The position numbers and the translations under genes are program-made. A DNA stretch of 64,000 nt from Coriobacteriaceae bacterium AM48-5 (GTDB lineage: Bacteria; Actinomycetota; Coriobacteriia; Coriobacteriales; Coriobacteriaceae), in the NCBI GenBank assembly GCA_027669525.1, contig JAQEDJ010000006.1:1-64000 (forward strand). The letters run 5' to 3'. How positions within the stretch are numbered: position 1 is the stretch's first letter; each line of letters opens with the position of its first letter. This document shows, in pieces, positions 28,274-39,619 of this stretch. The notes under the pieces were generated by a model. That model had not been told where the DNA came from. It made no database searches and saw only the letters and a list, made by a program, of their open reading frames with translations.

Positions 28274-29208
28274 TTATGCGTCCTTCATCTTGACGTCGAG
28301 GGCGTCGCGCAGACCGTCACCCAGCAGGGTGAAGGCGAGCACCGTCGAGAGAATTGCCAGACCGGGCATGATCATCATCCAGGGAGCAGTCAGAAGATAC
28401 TGCTGACCGTCCTGAATCATGGAGCCCCACGAAGGCGTAGGCGGGATAACGCCCATGCCGAGGAAGGACAGGGCAGACTCGGTCAGAATAGCGCCACCAA
28501 TGTTCATGGTCGCATAGACCACGATAGAAGCAACGGAGTTCGGGAAGATATGGCGCATAACGATACGCGCATCGGATGCACCCATAGCGCGAGCGGCGTC
28601 AACATAGTCGTTCTCTTTGACCGTCAGGATCGCGGATCGGAAGACGCGCGCAATCGAAGGCCAGCCGAGAATGCCGATGGCGATAAAGACATTCTGAAGA
28701 CCACGACCGATAACGGCAATCATGGCAACAACGAACAGCACGTACGGGAACGCCAGGAAGATGTCCGCACAGCGCATGATGATCGTATCCCAGATGCCGC
28801 CATAGAAACCGGCCAGGCGCCCATGACCAGACCGATCACCGTGGAGATGGCGGTGGCCATAATACCGACGGAAAGCGAAACGCGTGCACCGTAGATAACA
28901 CGGACGAGAATGTCACGACCAAGAGAGTCGGTGCCAAACGGGTGCTCGGCACACGGAGCCAGCAGCGACGTCTCGGCCATGGTGGTCGAGTCAGAAGCCG
29001 TAGGAGAGCCGAGCCAGGGCTTAGCCCACAGATCGGCGGTCAGGGCGACCACAACAACGATGATGATCCAGCAGACACCGATAACGGCGAGCTTGTTCTT
29101 ACGAAGACGCTTAAAAGCGTCGCCCCACAGCGTGCGGGACTTGGCGGGAGCAGATGCGGCCTTGGTGGCGGTAGCCTGCTCCTGAGACTGAGAATCAGTT
29201 TCCTGCAT
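28274..29208 (-). CDS. Peptide ABC transporter permease (DppC/OppC-like; one frameshift)
   Basis: About 311 residues with the BPD_transp_1 domain. A cytoplasmic N-terminus precedes the first TM segment (AVIGVCWIIIVVVVAL), and EAA-loop motif AARAMGASDARIVMRHIFPN is near residue 215. A base is missing near 28815 (MGAWP to GFYGGIWD). One of the two membrane subunits. Confidence 0.9.
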
Positions 29209-29222
29209 GAGACGTACCTCCC

Positions 29223-30260
29223 TTAGGCCTTATCCGACGGACCGCCAAGGCGGATGCGCGGGTCGAGGAATGCATAGCTAATGTCGACGAGCAGGTTGAT
29301 CACCATAACGACGACAACAATGAGCGTAACGCCGCCCATAACGATGGGCCAGTCGCGCATGCTAATGGCGCGGTAGACCTCGAAGCCGATGCCGGGCCAG
29401 TTAAAGACCGTCTCGGTCAGGATGGCGCCCGAAAGCATGCCGCCGAAGTCGACACCAATATAGGTAACGACGGGGATGAGTGCATTCTTAAGCGCATGCT
29501 TGATAATGATCGCGCGATTGGAGAGACCCTTGGCCTTTGCCGTACGGATGTAATCCTGGTTCATGACGTCAAGCAGCTGCGAGCGCATAATGCGGGCGGC
29601 ATAAGCGGTCGAAACCGAAGCCAGCGTAATGGTCGGAAGCACATAGTGCATCCAATCCTGATACTGAGAGCTGGAACCGCCGGCACCCGAGATCGGCATG
29701 GAGAATGCACCGCCCGTGGCGTCCTTGAGAATGACGCCAAAGAACAGCTGCAGCAACATACCGAGCCAGAAGGCCGGGACGGCAACGAGAATCGACGTGG
29801 TGAGCGTTACCAAAATATCCCAGAAGGAATAACGCTTAACCGCCGAAATGATACCCGCACCGATACCCATGATTGCCTCGAGCACGATGGCGCACGCGGC
29901 AAGTTTGACCGTATACGGATACTTCTGGGCAAAGATTTCCGTAACCGGCAGCTTGCGCTGGTACGAATTGCCCAGATCGCCATGAAGCAGGCCGTTCATG
30001 TAATACAAGTAACGGTCCACGAGCGACGTTTGAACGGGGTCGCCGTTCTCGTCAAGGATCGCGTTGCCGTCCTCGTCCGTCTGGACCAGGTGATAGCGAA
30101 CGCGAAGCTGAAGCTCCACCTCGGGGGACAGAGCCTTGTCTCCACCGATCAGCTTGATCGGATCTCCCGGCACGATATTCTGGAGGGCGAACAGAATCAG
30201 CGTAACGCCCAAAAACACCGGGATGAACTGAAGCACACGTTTAACGATGTACTTACCCAT
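29223..30260 (-). CDS. Peptide ABC transporter permease (DppB/OppB-like)
   Basis: A 345-residue permease with six predicted TM segments and the EAA loop YIRTAKAKGLSNRAIIIKHALKN. It has the long extracytoplasmic loop after TM1 typical of DppB. It is the membrane partner of the next gene. The gene is intact. Confidence 0.92.
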   Translation of the reverse strand: MGKYIVKRVLQFIPVFLGVTLILFALQNIVPGDPIKLIGGDKALSPEVELQLRVRYHLVQTDEDGNAILDENGDPVQTSLVDRYLYYMNGLLHGDLGNSYQRKLPVTEIFAQKYPYTVKLAACAIVLEAIMGIGAGIISAVKRYSFWDILVTLTTSILVAVPAFWLGMLLQLFFGVILKDATGGAFSMPISGAGGSSSQYQDWMHYVLPTITLASVSTAYAARIMRSQLLDVMNQDYIRTAKAKGLSNRAIIIKHALKNALIPVVTYIGVDFGGMLSGAILTETVFNWPGIGFEVYRAISMRDWPIVMGGVTLIVVVVMVINLLVDISYAFLDPRIRLGGPSDKA

Positions 30261-30290
30261 ACCACTCCCCTATCTAGGGATTAACCTAAA

Positions 30291-30320
30291 TGGGATGCCG
30301 ATCGCCAGACCGGCATCCCA
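30291..30320 (-). terminator. Hairpin between binding protein and permease genes
   Basis: A perfect 10-base stem TGGGATGCCG with CGGCATCCCA. On the minus strand the following TTTAGG is a weak T-run, so it may lower expression of downstream genes relative to the binding protein. Confidence 0.65.
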
Positions 30321-30416
30321 AAATTACCATCAGCCAGTTTACCCCAGGTTAGGGAGAACTGTATGTTTCCCATGAGTCTACGTAAATACTTGACCCTCAC
30401 GGAAGCTGCAAAACCC

Positions 30417-32092
30417 TTAGGCGAGCTCGGCGGTACCCAGATCGGCGTGCTTCTGCGGATCAACATAGAGATGCTTGACGCGGTCAGAGCCAGCGATGGT
30501 GTGCGTGTAGAACATCACCGGGATAACCGGGCAGTCAGCAGCGACCATGGCGTCGGCCTCCCGCATCTTGGCGATGCGCTCCTCGTCATCAACCGTGGTG
30601 CGGGCCTCGTCGACCTTGGCATCGAACTCGGGGTTGCTGTAACCGGAGCGGTTGTCGCCACCGAGGGAGTCGGAGTGGAACAGCGGGTACAGGAAGTTGT
30701 CCATGATCGGGTAATCGGCGATCCAGCCCAGACGGCCGAACTGATAGTTGAAGTTCTGATACTGCTCGAGCAGGGCAGACCACTCAGGGGTATCGGAGAC
30801 AGCGGTAACGCCAACCTTGGCGAGGTCGCCGATGATGGACTCCATGATCTCCTTGTGACCACCGTCCTGGTTGTAGGAAAGGGTCACGCTAATGCCACGA
30901 TCGCCGTTAGCGCCAGCGGGAGCGACCTTGTCGAGGTACTCGTTAGCCTTGTCGACGTCATAGGCGCAGAACTCCCATGCGCCCTCCTTGTAGCCGGCGA
31001 TTCCCGGAGGAACAATACCGTCGGCGGGGGTACGGGTACCCTTGAAGATGGTCTTGCAGATGGCCTCACGGTTGATGGCCAGGGAGATGCCCCTGCGCAG
31101 GTCGGCGTTATTGAACGGCTCGGCCGTGGTGTTGCAGGTCAGATAGTACGTGGAAGGCTCGGCACCGAGCAGCATATGCTCGCCGTCACCCATGGTGTAG
31201 CCGTCCTTGGACTCGCCACGGTCCTTCTTTGCGGCGTCGATCTGAGCAACGGGAACGTCGCAGACATCGAGGTTACCGGCCTGGAACTCCTTGTAAGCGG
31301 TCTCCATGTCCTTGATGACCTGGAAGTGGATGGCGTCGATCTTGGCCTTGTCGCCATAGTAATCATCGAACTTCTTGAGGTTGATCTCCTGGCCATCCTC
31401 CCACTTACCGTCCATCATGAACGGGCCGTTACCGACCGGGGCAAGGTAGAAGCTCTTAACATCGGACTCGGCGCACTCGGGAACCGGGGACAGAGCCGGG
31501 TGAGAGGCGACGAAGGGGAAGTCGGCGTAAGCGGAAGACAGCTTGACGACGAGGGTCTCATCGTCGGGGCAAGTAACACCGCTGAGCTCGGTAGCGTTGC
31601 CGGCAAGCAGATCGTCATAGCCCTCAACCATGGAAAGGTGATAGGAGACCTCGGAAGGACCATACTCGGTGGCGATGGCCGACTTGGTGTTGACTAGACG
31701 CTCCCAACCGAGCTTGAAGGACTTGGAGGTAACGTCGTCACCGTTGTGGAACTTAGCCTTCTTGATCTTGAAGGTGAACTCGGTGGCGTCGTCGTTAGCC
31801 TCGAAGGACTCGCAAGCCAGCGGAACGATCTCGCCCTTCTCGGGGTCGTACTCCGTCAGAGCGTCGAAGAGCTGGTACTCGACCTGAGTGCCTGATCCTC
31901 CTGGACGTTGTAGGGGTCGATGCAGACCGGGTTGTTGATGTAGAAGTTCAGCGTCGAACCGGAGTCAGATCCGGAAGCGTCGCCGCCCTTCTTGCCGCAC
32001 GCGGCAAGAAAAGCCATGGAGCTCGCAGCGAGGGTGCCGCCAACAAAGGCGCGACGACCCATAACGGGCTGGTGGAACATAGAATCAGCCAT
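30417..32092 (-). CDS. Peptide-binding lipoprotein, SBP family 5 (one frameshift)
   Basis: About 558 residues. The signal peptide has twin Arg in GRRAFVGG and a lipobox LAAC near residue 32, so it is probably a Tat-exported lipoprotein. The SBP_bac_5 domain continues in another frame after a missing base near 31893. The ATG at 32092 follows AAGGAGG. First gene of the five-gene peptide transporter, captures the substrate outside the cell. Confidence 0.9.
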
Positions 32093-32332
32093 GCCATCCT
32101 CCTTATGAGATAGGACAAAGTGAATTCGGCCGGGCAACGTCGAGACAGCCCATTCGAACCATTCAAACGCGGTCCGCCGTTATGGCTGGTTATGCAATGC
32201 GGGCCAACGTTTTGCAATACAGTAGCGCATTTTATGCACAATTTGGCGCTGATTCCGGTTAACGGTCGAGAATTTCTTTAGTTAGGCGAAGTATGTGGGG
32301 ATATTTTGATTCTATTACAAGTCTGTAAACAA

Positions 32333-32360
32333 AAAGGGCCCCGCACATGCGGGACCCTTT
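32333..32360 (-). terminator. Terminator after secG
   Basis: AAAGGG-CCCGC arms around a short loop followed by TTTTTG on the minus strand. It lies just after the corrected secG stop. Confidence 0.85.
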
Positions 32361-32382
32361 ACAAACGTATATACGCCGATGC

Positions 32383-32635
32383 TTAGTAGCCGACGATGCT
32401 GCGGGAAGAAGAACATGCACAGAACGACACACACGGCAAAAACGACGGCCATAATTACCGTCAGGCGATCGAGGTTCTGCTCCATAACGCCCGTGGCAGA
32501 GCTGGAGTTATACAGCGAGCTGGCAATCATATCCGAAACGCCGGTACCCTTACCGGAGTGCATCAGGACGAGAATCGTCAGCGCCACGGCAGAGACAGCC
32601 CAAACGACAAACAGAAGAATCTGGAACGGACCCAT
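32383..32635 (-). CDS. secG: Preprotein translocase subunit SecG (one indel)
   Basis: An 83-residue membrane protein of the Sec channel with two TM segments (ILLFVVWAVSAVALTILVLM and LTVIMAVVFAVCVVLCMFFF) around a polar loop with HSGKGTGVSDM. An extra C near 32395 (CCC) pushes the frame through the terminator and appends residues ending KGPACAGPFLFTDL; correcting it gives FFRSIVGY and TAA at 32383. It is the last gene of the glycolytic cluster. Confidence 0.88.
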
Positions 32636-32743
32636 AGATAAGCTCCTTAATAGAACAATTCAAACTCCAGTACTGTACCACAACCTCCAACACTCCCCCA
32701 CCTGCCATTTAGGGACGGGGTAGAAATGGCAGAAATACCAAAA

Positions 32744-32771
32744 GGGGGTTGCCCGAATATGGGCAACCCCC
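32744..32771 (-). terminator. Terminator after gpmI
   Basis: A perfect 11-base stem GGGGGTTGCCC with GGGCAACCCCC followed by TTTTGG on the minus strand. A second hairpin CTGCCATTT with AAATGGCAG lies at 32702-32731. Confidence 0.85.
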
Positions 32772-32798
32772 TCGCATGAAAACGCTTGGAGTTTTCTC

Positions 32799-34351
32799 TT
32801 AGGCCTCGGTGGCGAGCACGCGACCCGTCATCTCGGCGGAAGGCTCAATACCAGCCATGGTGAGCATGGTCGGAGCGATATCGGAAAGACGGCCGTCCTC
32901 GATACCGGTGAGCTGGGCCTTCTCATCAACGATGATGAACGGCACACGGTTGGTGGTGTGAGCCGTAAACGGATGCTTGGAACCGTCGGAAGCGACGTCA
33001 AACATGTGGTCGGCGTTGCCATGGTCGGCGGTAATCAGCGCAAAGCCGCCCTTGGCGAGAATCGCCGGGACAACCTTGGACAGAGCATCGTCAACAGCCT
33101 CGACGGCCTTAACGGCGGCGTCGAAGACACCGGTGTGACCAACCATGTCGCAGTTCGCGAAGTTCACGATGTAGAAATCAGCGCGATCCTCGTTGATTGC
33201 GGCGACGAGCTTCTCGGTAACCTCGGGAGCGCTCATCTCGGGCTGCAGATCGTAGGTAGCAACCTTAGGGGAAGCGACGAGCACGCGCTCCTCGCCCTCC
33301 TTGGGCTCCTCGATGCCGCCGTTGAGGAAGAACGTCACGTGGGCGTACTTCTCGGTCTCGGCGGTGTGCAGCTGCTTCAGGCCATTGGCAGCGATAACGT
33401 CGGCCAGAACGTTCTCGGGGAACGTCTTGGGGAAGGCGACCTCGACGTCAAACGTCGGATCGTACTCGGTCATCGTCACAAAGTGCGAAAGCTTGATCTG
33501 CTCGCGCTCAAAGCCGTCGAACTCCTTGTCCGTGAACACGCGGGTCATCTGACGGGCGCGGTCAGGACGGAAGTTGAAGAAGATGGCCGCGTCGCCCTCG
33601 TGGATGCCCTCGTTGTGGGCAGCGAAGGGCTCGACGAACTCGTCGCCGCGCGGATCCTTCTCGTAGTAGGCCTTGATACCGGCAACGGGGTCGGTATCAG
33701 CATCGGACGCGTTGACCATGACGTCGTAGGCGCGCTGGATGCGCTCCCAACGATTATCGCGGTCCATAGCCCAATAGCGGCCCGAGACGGTGGCGACGCG
33801 AGCGTCGCAACCGGTCTCCTCGGAGATCTTAGCCAGGAAGGCGCAGAACTCACTCATGTAACCGGCACCGGACTGCGGGTCAACGTCGCGGCCATCCATG
33901 AAGGCGTGGACGCGAACGGTCTTGACGCCGTGCTCGGCAGCCATCTTGACCAGAGCCTCGACGTGGTTCATGTGAGAATGCACACCGCCAGGCTCATAAG
34001 GCCCATGAGGTGAAGGGTCTTGCCGTCAGCCTTGACGTCGTCCATAGCCTTGACGAAAACCTCGTTCTTGGCGATGGAGCCGTCCTTGATGGCGTTGTTG
34101 ATGCGCGAAAGCTCCTGGAACACGATGCGGCCGGCACCGATGTTGAGGTGACCCACCTCGGAGTTACCCATCTGGCCATCGGGAAGACCCACGTCCTCGC
34201 CCGAAGCACCGAGCGTGGTGTGGGGATACTGAGCGTACAGGCTATCAAGGAAGGGCGTCTTGGCAGCGGCGACGGCGTTCTCGCCATCGGCCGGAGCAAG
34301 GCCGCAGCCGTCCATGATGATCAGGAGTGCAGGAAGATGACGCTGTGCCAT
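32799..34351 (-). CDS. gpmI: 2,3-bisphosphoglycerate-independent phosphoglycerate mutase (one frameshift)
   Basis: A metalloenzyme of about 517 residues converting 3- to 2-phosphoglycerate. The N-terminus [11 protein letters not shown] contains the first metal Asp, [13 protein letters not shown] the active-site region, and [15 protein letters not shown] the second metal site. A base is missing near 33990 (GLMSLAV to SHMNHVEAL). ATG 34351 lies five bases from the tpiA stop; the two are coupled. Stop of the previous gene and this start overlap closely. Confidence 0.93.
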
Positions 34352-34356
34352 ATGTC

Positions 34357-35122
34357 CTACTCGCCTGCCTTGACGACCATAGAGGCGAAGTCGGCAGCCT
34401 TGAGCGAAGCGCCGCCCACGAGGGCGCCGTCAACGTCGGGCTTGGCGACGAGCTCGGCGATGTTGCCGGGCTTGGCAGAGCCACCATAGAGAACGCGGAT
34501 GCCGTTAGCGAGCTCCTCGCCGAACATCTCCTTGAGGGTCTCACGGATAGCGCCGCAGACCTCCTGAGCGTCCTCAGCGGTAGCGGTCTTACCGGTGCCG
34601 ATGGCCCAGATGGCTCGTAGGCGACGACGACCTGCTTGGGGCAGGTGATCTCAAGACCAGCAAGGCCAGCCTTGACCTGGTTCACGACATGCTCGACATA
34701 GGTGCCAGCCTCGCGGACCTCGAGGGACTCGCCGCAGCAGAAGACGGGAACGAGACCGGCGGCAACGAGAGCCTTGGCCTTCTTGTTCTGGTCCTCGTCG
34801 GTCTCATGGAAGTAGTCGCGACGCTCAGAGTGACCGATGATGCAGTAGGTGCAACCAGCGGACTTGAGCATGTCGCAAGAGGACTCACCGGTGAAGGCAC
34901 CCTTGGCCTCCCAGTACACGTTCTGTGCACCGAGGGCGATGGGGCAGCCTGAATGCGGTCATGAACCGTGGTGATGTCGATGGTCGGAGGGCAGACGAGC
35001 ACCTCGACGCCAGCCGGAACCTCGGGCAGAGCCTGAGCCAGCTCGTCGGCGAGCTTGGCGGCCTCGGCGACGTCGTTGTTCATCTTCCAATTACCAGCGA
35101 TAAGAAGGGTGCGATTAGGCAT
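34357..35122 (-). CDS. tpiA: Triosephosphate isomerase (two frameshifts)
   Basis: About 255 residues. The catalytic Lys is in [10 protein letters not shown], His in [12 protein letters not shown], and Glu in VVAYEP. Indels fall near 34935 and 34615, restoring the C-terminal [20 protein letters not shown]. The ATG overlaps the pgk stop by a few bases, so translation is coupled. Interconverts DHAP and glyceraldehyde-3-phosphate. Confidence 0.93.
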
Positions 35123-36303
35123 CGAGAAGCGCCTCCACTCCGGGCAGGGCCTTACCCTCGACGAGCTCCATGGAAGCGCCACCACCGGTGGAGATCCAGC
35201 TCATCTTGTCGGCCAGGTTGAACTTGTTGACAGCTGCGACAGAGTCGCCACCGCCGATGATCGAGGTGCAGTCGGCCTCGGCAACAGCCTCGGCGATAGC
35301 CTGGGTGCCGTGAGCGAAGTTGTCAAACTCGAAGACGCCCATGGGGCCGTTCCAGAACACGGTCTTGGCGCCCTTGACGGCCTCGGTGTAGAGCTCCTCG
35401 GTCTTGGGGCCGATGTCCATACCTCACGATCGTCGGGGATAGCGTCGGAAGCGACAACCTCGGGGACAGCGTCCTCGCCAAAGTGATCGGCAACGCGGTT
35501 ATCGATGGGGAGCAGGATCTTGACGCCCTTCTCCTCGGCCTTCTTGAGCATCTCGCCAGCGCGCTCGACCCAGTCCTCTTCCTTGAGGGACTGACCGACG
35601 GTCAGGCCCTGAGCCAGGAAGAAGGTGTAGGCCATGCCGCCACCGATGATCAGGGTATCAGCGGAGTCGATGAGGTGATCGAGAACGCCGATCTTAGAGG
35701 AAACCTTGGAACCGCCGACGATAGCGACGAAGGGGCGCTCGGGCTCGGCGAAGATGCCGGTCAGCGTGTCGACCTCCTTCTCGAGCAGGAAGCCAGCGAC
35801 GGCAGGCAGGTAAGCGGCGGGGCCCACGACGGAACCTGGGCGCGGTGAGCGGTGCCGAAGGCATCGAGAACGAAGACGTCACCATAGGAAGCGAGCTTCT
35901 TGGCGATCTCGGGATCGTTCTTCTTCTCACGCTTGTCGAAGCGGACGTTCTCGAGAACGAGGACCTTGCCCGGCTCGACGGCAGCGACAGCCTCGGCAGC
36001 CTTCTCGCCGTAGGTGTCGGCGACAAAGGCAACGTCGAGACCAGAGAGCTCGGCGAGCTTCTTGGCGACGGGCTCGAGGGACAGCTCGGGCTGGAAGCCG
36101 GTGCCATCGGGACGGCCGAGGTGGCTCATGAGGATGACGCGAGCGTTGTGCTCAACGAGATAGTTGATGGTGGGCAGGGCAGCCTTGATACGGGTGGTGT
36201 CGCCAACGACGCCATCCTTGATAGGCACGTTGAAGTCAACGCGGACGAGAACGCGCTTGCCGTCGACATCGATGTCGCGGACGGTCTTCTTGGTAAAGGC
36301 CAT
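35115..36303 (-). CDS. pgk: Phosphoglycerate kinase (two frameshifts)
   Basis: About 396 residues. The N-terminal [15 protein letters not shown] and [11 protein letters not shown] bind substrate; the C-terminal nucleotide-binding part has [15 protein letters not shown] and [11 protein letters not shown]. Indels near 35840 and 35420 break the frame. ATG 36303 is followed by AFTKK. Transfers phosphate from 1,3-bisphosphoglycerate to ADP. Confidence 0.94.
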
Positions 36304-36362
36304 GTTTGCTTCTACCTTTCGTACGTGTCTGCCTCCCATTACGGCAGACGATTTCCTATAAA

Positions 36363-36405
36363 AAGGGCGCGACCCTAGGGTGTAAGCCTATAAGGCCGCG
36401 CCCTT
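36363..36405 (-). terminator. Terminator after gap
   Basis: AAGGGCGCG with CGCGCCCTT arms around a loop, followed by TTTTTAT on the minus strand, 60 bases before pgk. It may partly separate gap from pgk. Confidence 0.75.
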
Positions 36406-36442
36406 CTTTAGACGCTCAACGAGCTATTCGCTAAAAGCTAAA

Positions 36443-37468
36443 TTAAGCAACGAACTTCTCGAAGTACTTGATGGTGCGGACCATCTGAGAGGTGTAAGAG
36501 TTCTCGTTGTCGTACCAAGAGGTGACCTGAACGAGGGTCTGGCCGTTGCCGAGGTCAGAGCACATGGTCTGAGTGGCGTCGAAGATGGAGCCGTGGGTCT
36601 CGCCGATGATGTCGGTGGAGACGATGTCGTCCTCGTTGTAACCGAAAGTCTCGGAGATGGTTGCAGCGTAGGCCTTCATAGCAGCGTTGACCTCGTCGAC
36701 GGTGACCTTCTTGTCAACGACAGCGTAGAGGTTGGTGATGGAGCCGGTCGGCGTCGGGACGCGCTGGGCGGCACCGATGAGCTTACCGTTGAGCTCGGGG
36801 AGAACCAGGCCGATAGCCTTGGCAGCACCAGTGGTGTTGGGGACGATGTTGACGGCGCAGGCGCGGCTACGACGCTTGTTGCCCTTGCGCTGCGGGCCGT
36901 CGAGCGGCATCTGGTCGCCGGTCCAGGCGTGAATGGTGGTCATGATGCCGGACACGATGGGAGCGAAGTCGTTCAGACCCTTGGCCATCGGGGCGAGGCA
37001 GTTGGTGGTGCAGGAAGCAGCGGAGATGATGTTGTCCTCAGCGGTCAGCGTCTCATGGTTGACGTTGTACACGATGGTGGGCAGGTCGCTGCCGGCCGGA
37101 GCGGAGATGACGACCTTCTTGGCGCCAGCGTTGATGTGGGCCTGAGCCTTAGCCTTGCTGGTGTAGAAGCCGGTGCACTCGAGAACGACGTCGACGTCGA
37201 GGTCGCCCCAAGGCAGGTTGTTGGCGTCGGCCTCCTTGTAGATCTTGATCTCCTTGCCGTCAACGGTGATGGAATCCTCGCCAGCAACGACCTCGTGATC
37301 GCGAGCGTAGTTGCCCTGCGTGGAGTCGTACTTCAGCAGGTAAGCGAGCATATCGGGAGAGGTGAGGTCGTTGATAGCGACAATCTCGGAGCCCTCATGA
37401 CCGAACATCTGACGGAAAGCCAGACGACCGATGCGACCGAAGCCGTTAATAGCAACCTTTACTGCCAT
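36443..37468 (-). CDS. gap: Glyceraldehyde-3-phosphate dehydrogenase
   Basis: A 341-residue NAD-dependent glycolytic enzyme. The Rossmann fold begins [15 protein letters not shown]; the catalytic Cys is in [15 protein letters not shown] and His in [11 protein letters not shown]. It starts at ATG 37468 after AAAGGAG. First gene of gap-pgk-tpiA-gpmI. The gene is intact. Confidence 0.96.
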   Translation of the reverse strand: MAVKVAINGFGRIGRLAFRQMFGHEGSEIVAINDLTSPDMLAYLLKYDSTQGNYARDHEVVAGEDSITVDGKEIKIYKEADANNLPWGDLDVDVVLECTGFYTSKAKAQAHINAGAKKVVISAPAGSDLPTIVYNVNHETLTAEDNIISAASCTTNCLAPMAKGLNDFAPIVSGIMTTIHAWTGDQMPLDGPQRKGNKRRSRACAVNIVPNTTGAAKAIGLVLPELNGKLIGAAQRVPTPTGSITNLYAVVDKKVTVDEVNAAMKAYAATISETFGYNEDDIVSTDIIGETHGSIFDATQTMCSDLGNGQTLVQVTSWYDNENSYTSQMVRTIKYFEKFVA

Positions 37469-37602
37469 TGTGTCTCCTTTCGTAAGGCCCCCGCAAGCTA
37501 CAGCGCCCGCCGTTGAGGCCCACAAACTAACCACTCGCCTAATATACCTTTTTTTGGACTTGAATTTCACGAGAATAGTCGAAATTGAAAATCAAATTTA
37601 CG

Positions 37603-37616
37603 TTAAAACGTTTTAA
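37603..37616. promoter_or_regulatory. Palindrome upstream of gap
   Basis: A perfect 14-base palindrome TTAAAACGTTTTAA, 135 bases before the gap start. It resembles LacI-family operators and shares AAAACGTTT with a site upstream of the sialic-acid operon. Confidence 0.45.
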
Positions 37617-37661
37617 AGAATAAAATAGCAGCTAAATCCGTGTATAAGTCGATACTTTAAA

Positions 37662-38591
37662 CTACCCGTTTGCTTCAATGAGCTTTTCAAGCCTCAAAAC
37701 TCGATGGTAGAGGGCCGACTTCGACAAGGGAGGGTCAGCCATCTCCCCTAAATCACGCAGCGACAGATCGGGATAGCGCTCGCGCAGGTCGCAAAAGACC
37801 GCCAAGGCATCCGGAAGCGCATCGCGAAGGCCGCGCTGCTCGAGCTCATCGATAAGCGCAAGCTGATGTTGGGCAGCACCGGCGCTTCTGGTCTGGTTGG
37901 CGAGCTCGGCGTTCACGCGACGGTTCACATCGTTCTTAACCAACTTGACCGCGCGCGCCTCCTCAATCTCGGCAACGCTGCGCTTGGCACCAATCAGCTT
38001 TAATAGATGCTCGATTTCCTCGGCGCTCTTAATGTACACGGCATATGACCCCCGCCGTGCATTAACACGAGCATGGATCCCAATCTGCCCCAACAGGTCG
38101 CAAAGCCCCTTAGCATATTGCTCGCCCTGCACCGCGATCTCCAAATGAAAATCGCCGCGTGGATCGGCCACGAAGCCACCCGCGATGAGCGCGCCGCGGA
38201 TGTAGGCAAGCCTGCAGCAGGGACGGGCAACGATGTGTCGGGGAACACCAGCGACGAGCCCTCCCCTGCGGTCTAGAATGCCCAGCAGCACCAGAGCCTT
38301 GTCCAGGTCGGGTTGATCGGGCAGGGTAATGAGATAATTACGGACCTTATGCAAGACCGATTTACGAACGGTGAATTCCGTTTTGAGCTTAAGGATGCGA
38401 TGCGTCAGCGTGATCATCGTGCGCGCGACGGCTCCCGTCTCAGTCGCAACTGTCAAACGATACCGCCCAGAGCCGGTAAGCGAGAGCGTACCACTCACGC
38501 GCGTGAGGGCGGCAAGTGTCGACAAGTCGCAGTATTCACATTCGGGTTCGCAGCGCGCAAGCTCGTCGCGCACCTCAGCGGTAAACGACAT
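37662..38591 (-). CDS. whiA: WhiA developmental/cell-division regulator
   Basis: A 309-residue DNA-binding protein. The LAGLIDADG homing-endonuclease-like part is at the N-terminus (to about 200), and the helix-turn-helix is at the C-terminus (LSLRDLGEMADPPLSKSALYHRVLRL). The ATG at 38591 overlaps the end of rapZ closely. In this lineage it usually sits with rapZ and yvcK, but yvcK is not between them here. The gene is intact. Confidence 0.94.
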   Translation of the reverse strand: MSFTAEVRDELARCEPECEYCDLSTLAALTRVSGTLSLTGSGRYRLTVATETGAVARTMITLTHRILKLKTEFTVRKSVLHKVRNYLITLPDQPDLDKALVLLGILDRRGGLVAGVPRHIVARPCCRLAYIRGALIAGGFVADPRGDFHLEIAVQGEQYAKGLCDLLGQIGIHARVNARRGSYAVYIKSAEEIEHLLKLIGAKRSVAEIEEARAVKLVKNDVNRRVNAELANQTRSAGAAQHQLALIDELEQRGLRDALPDALAVFCDLRERYPDLSLRDLGEMADPPLSKSALYHRVLRLEKLIEANG

Positions 38592-38597
38592 GCAGGC

Positions 38598-39500
38598 CTA
38601 TGCCTTCGTGTTGGCGCGCGACAGATCGCGGTGGGAGATGCTCACGTGATACTGGGCGCCTTCCAGGTAACGGGCCGTGGCCTCGGCAATGGCGACGCTA
38701 CGGTGCTGTCCGCCCGTGCAGCCGATGGCGATAGAAAGCTGCGGTTTACCCTCCGCGATATAACCGGGCATGACCGTATCGAGCAGCTGCGTCCAGGCCT
38801 TCCAGAACTCCTGCGTCTTGGGATGGTCCAGAACAAAGTCGGAGACTTTCTTATCGAGACCGGTCATGGTGCGCATCTCGGGATCGTAGAACGGATTGGG
38901 CAGGAAGCGAACGTCGATCATAATGTCCGCCTCGACGGGCATACCGTGCTTAAAGCCAAACGAGAACACATGGACGTCCATGAGCTGTTGGTCGGACAGT
39001 TCGGAAAATGCCATACGTAGCTTGTTGCGCAGCGCAGAGGTGCGCAGACGGCTCGTGTCGATAATCATATCGGCTCGATCGCGCACGCCCTGCAGCTGAA
39101 GGCGCTCGCGCTGAATGGCATCGGCCGTAGTCTCCCCCGGCTTGGCAATGGGATGACGGCGGCGATTTTCGCTGTAGCGACGAATCAGCACCTCGTCAGA
39201 AGCCTCTAGGAACACGATGTCGCAGCTCATCTCGCGTTCTTCGAGCGCGGCGACCGCATCGAGCAACTCGTCAAACAGTCCCTGGCTACGCAAATCGCAG
39301 GTGACGGCGAGATGCCTGCCCACGCCCGTATTGATGCCGACGAGCTCGGCAAGCTGGGCGATCAGACGCGGAGGCAGGTTATCGATGCAAAAATAGCCCA
39401 TGTCCTCGAACACGTGCATAGCCTGCGTGCGGCCCGATCCGGACATTCCGGTGATGATGACGATATCGGGGATGCGCTCCGAGCGCTCCGCCGCATCCAT
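38598..39500 (-). CDS. rapZ: RapZ-type nucleotide-binding protein
   Basis: A 300-residue RapZ/YvcJ protein. The P-loop is GMSGSGRTQAM with Arg in the usual Lys position, as in other actinobacterial members. The C-terminal domain has SFGFKHGMPVEAD, DVRFLPNPFYDPE and IGCTGGQHRSVAIAE. ATG 39500 follows AAAGGGAG. Directly upstream of whiA. The gene is intact. Confidence 0.93.
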   Translation of the reverse strand: MDAAERSERIPDIVIITGMSGSGRTQAMHVFEDMGYFCIDNLPPRLIAQLAELVGINTGVGRHLAVTCDLRSQGLFDELLDAVAALEEREMSCDIVFLEASDEVLIRRYSENRRRHPIAKPGETTADAIQRERLQLQGVRDRADMIIDTSRLRTSALRNKLRMAFSELSDQQLMDVHVFSFGFKHGMPVEADIMIDVRFLPNPFYDPEMRTMTGLDKKVSDFVLDHPKTQEFWKAWTQLLDTVMPGYIAEGKPQLSIAIGCTGGQHRSVAIAEATARYLEGAQYHVSISHRDLSRANTKA

Positions 39501-39538
39501 GGCATCTCCCTTTTGCATGTACTGCCTCCCGAAAACAA

Positions 39539-39568
39539 GCGCGGGACCCAGCAACCCGGATCCCGCGC
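39539..39568 (-). terminator. Terminator after nanE
   Basis: GCGCGGGA with TCCCGCGC arms followed by TTGTTTTC on the minus strand. Confidence 0.7.
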
Positions 39569-39619
39569 GGTCAATTGCCTATATTGAGTATACCGCCCCG
39601 AGCGGATACGAGGCCTGTC

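Noticed and set aside
32315..32382. C-terminal extension of SecG
   Set aside because: It encodes the terminator hairpin; an extra C in a CCC run explains it.
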